Assembly: GCA_947591565.1 (NCBI GenBank)
Contig: CANQDH010000059.1
Span: 1-6,075 of the forward strand
DNA length: 6,075 nt
Reading direction: 5' to 3'
DNA from: an uncultured Bacilli bacterium
GTDB taxonomy: Bacteria > Bacillota_I > Bacilli_A > RF39 > UBA660
Shown here piece by piece: positions 5,425 through 6,075 of this stretch; the first letter of the stretch is position 1, and each line of letters opens with the position of its first letter. The position numbers were made by a program, and so were the translations under genes. Below the pieces are notes generated by a model. It searched no databases and had not been told where the DNA came from. It saw only the letters and a list, made by a program, of their open reading frames with translations.

Positions 5425-6075
5425 TTATTTGGAAAATAACTTAAGCCATAAATCGATTTCATTAGTATATGTAAATGTTTGAAGATTTTGTCTTAATTTC
5501 TTTTTATTATTTAAGATGCGTGGAAGATAATCTATATAATCTGTTTTCTTTAAATCTACTATGATACCATTATCATTATCTGTAACTTGTTCTTTAGCAC
5601 TTTCAAAATTCGTTACGATAACTGGTGTACCTAAAAATTTAGCTTCTGTGATACTATTACACCAACTTTCATCATCACTTAATTGAACTAAATAATCGGC
5701 ATTTTTGATAAAAGGATATGGATTTTCTTTATATCCTACAAACGTAACTTCTTTAAAACATGAAAATTTATCTAAAATTTCTTGTTGTTTTTTTCGCCCT
5801 TTGCCAACGACTAAGACTTGAAAGGGAATATGGTTATTTTTTAAATTTTCACATAAGATAAATAATCTCTCAAAACCTTTACCACTAGATAGTCTAGAAA
5901 CAACAACTAATTTTAACATATTTTCATCCTTAACAAAAGGATTTTCATCTATCGTAATTTTTGTTTTATCTAAATCAATAAAATTGTGAATGACCATACC
6001 TTCTTTTTTAATATTTAAATGGTTTTTAACGGCTTCTGACACACAGATAAATTCACAACAATCATCAACAAACTT
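5425..6075 (-). CDS. Glycosyltransferase family 4 protein, C-terminal part (5' end outside the window)
   Basis: The frame is open to the right edge, giving 216 visible residues, so the start and the N-terminal Rossmann domain are off the window. The first residues read CEFICVSEAVK, the linker strand that ends the N-terminal domain in this family. Then follow MVIHNFID (27-34), the C-terminal domain strand LKLVVVSRLSSGKGFERL (54-71) with R61 and K66 as likely nucleotide-phosphate contacts, VLVVGKG (87-93), VTFVGYKENPYPFIKNADYL (110-129), and DESWCNSITEAKFLGTPVIV (135-154). The last contains the EX7E pair E136 and E144 typical of GT4 retaining enzymes. It would transfer a sugar from a nucleotide donor at the cytoplasmic face, probably for a surface polysaccharide or glycolipid; donor and acceptor cannot be read from the sequence. 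An internal GTG at 6042 is not the real start because conserved sequence continues upstream of it. Confidence 0.9.
   Translation of the reverse strand, partial: KFVDDCCEFICVSEAVKNHLNIKKEGMVIHNFIDLDKTKITIDENPFVKDENMLKLVVVSRLSSGKGFERLFILCENLKNNHIPFQVLVVGKGRKKQQEILDKFSCFKEVTFVGYKENPYPFIKNADYLVQLSDDESWCNSITEAKFLGTPVIVTNFESAKEQVTDNDNGIIVDLKKTDYIDYLPRILNNKKKLRQNLQTFTYTNEIDLWLKLFSK

Overview
The window is strongly AT-rich, with compact genes, purine-rich Shine-Dalgarno sequences (AAGGAG type) and consensus sigma-A promoters. Every stop codon is TAA or TAG and visible tryptophans use TGG. This fits a low-GC Bacillota lineage, possibly one of the Erysipelotrichia/Mollicutes-related gut groups, using the standard bacterial code. 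The mltG / DUF1292 / trmR cluster is a Bacillota hallmark. A ClpB that lacks its N-terminal domain and is controlled by CIRCE recalls the mycoplasma arrangement. The taxonomic placement is inference.

Layout. (1) Positions 1-1974, plus strand: the tail of a possible upstream gene, then mltG (membrane-anchored endolytic murein transglycosylase), a DUF1292 protein (YrzB-like) and trmR (tRNA wobble-uridine O-methyltransferase). They are separated by a few bases or overlap, so they look like the end of one operon. A strong hairpin built from the last trmR codons ends it and serves both strands. (2) Positions 1984-3099, minus strand: an unrecognised 371-residue protein with a helical N-terminal half and a very short protein-kinase-like C-terminal half (glycine loop, HRDLKPEN-like WEDAKPEN, DFG-like LDND). 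(3) Positions 3100-3235: a dense divergent control region with two consensus sigma-A promoters back to back and a CIRCE (HrcA operator) over the -35 box of clpB. (4) Positions 3236-5347, plus strand: clpB, a 703-residue disaggregase with both AAA+ modules and the middle coiled coil but no N-terminal domain. (5) Positions 5348-5424: a two-tier hairpin, probably a terminator for both convergent genes. (6) Positions 5425-6075, minus strand: the C-terminal part of a family-4 glycosyltransferase that runs off the right edge.

How they work together: the left operon combines cell-wall synthesis (MltG cuts nascent glycan strands) with tRNA modification (TrmR), a conserved pairing of unclear logic. 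ClpB is a heat-shock protein under HrcA. The kinase-like gene faces it across the shared regulatory region, so a stress-related role is possible but unproven. It is the least explained item in the window. Several gene starts here are set by promoter and Shine-Dalgarno positions rather than by the longest open frame: clpB at 3236, the kinase-like gene at 3099 and trmR at 1375.
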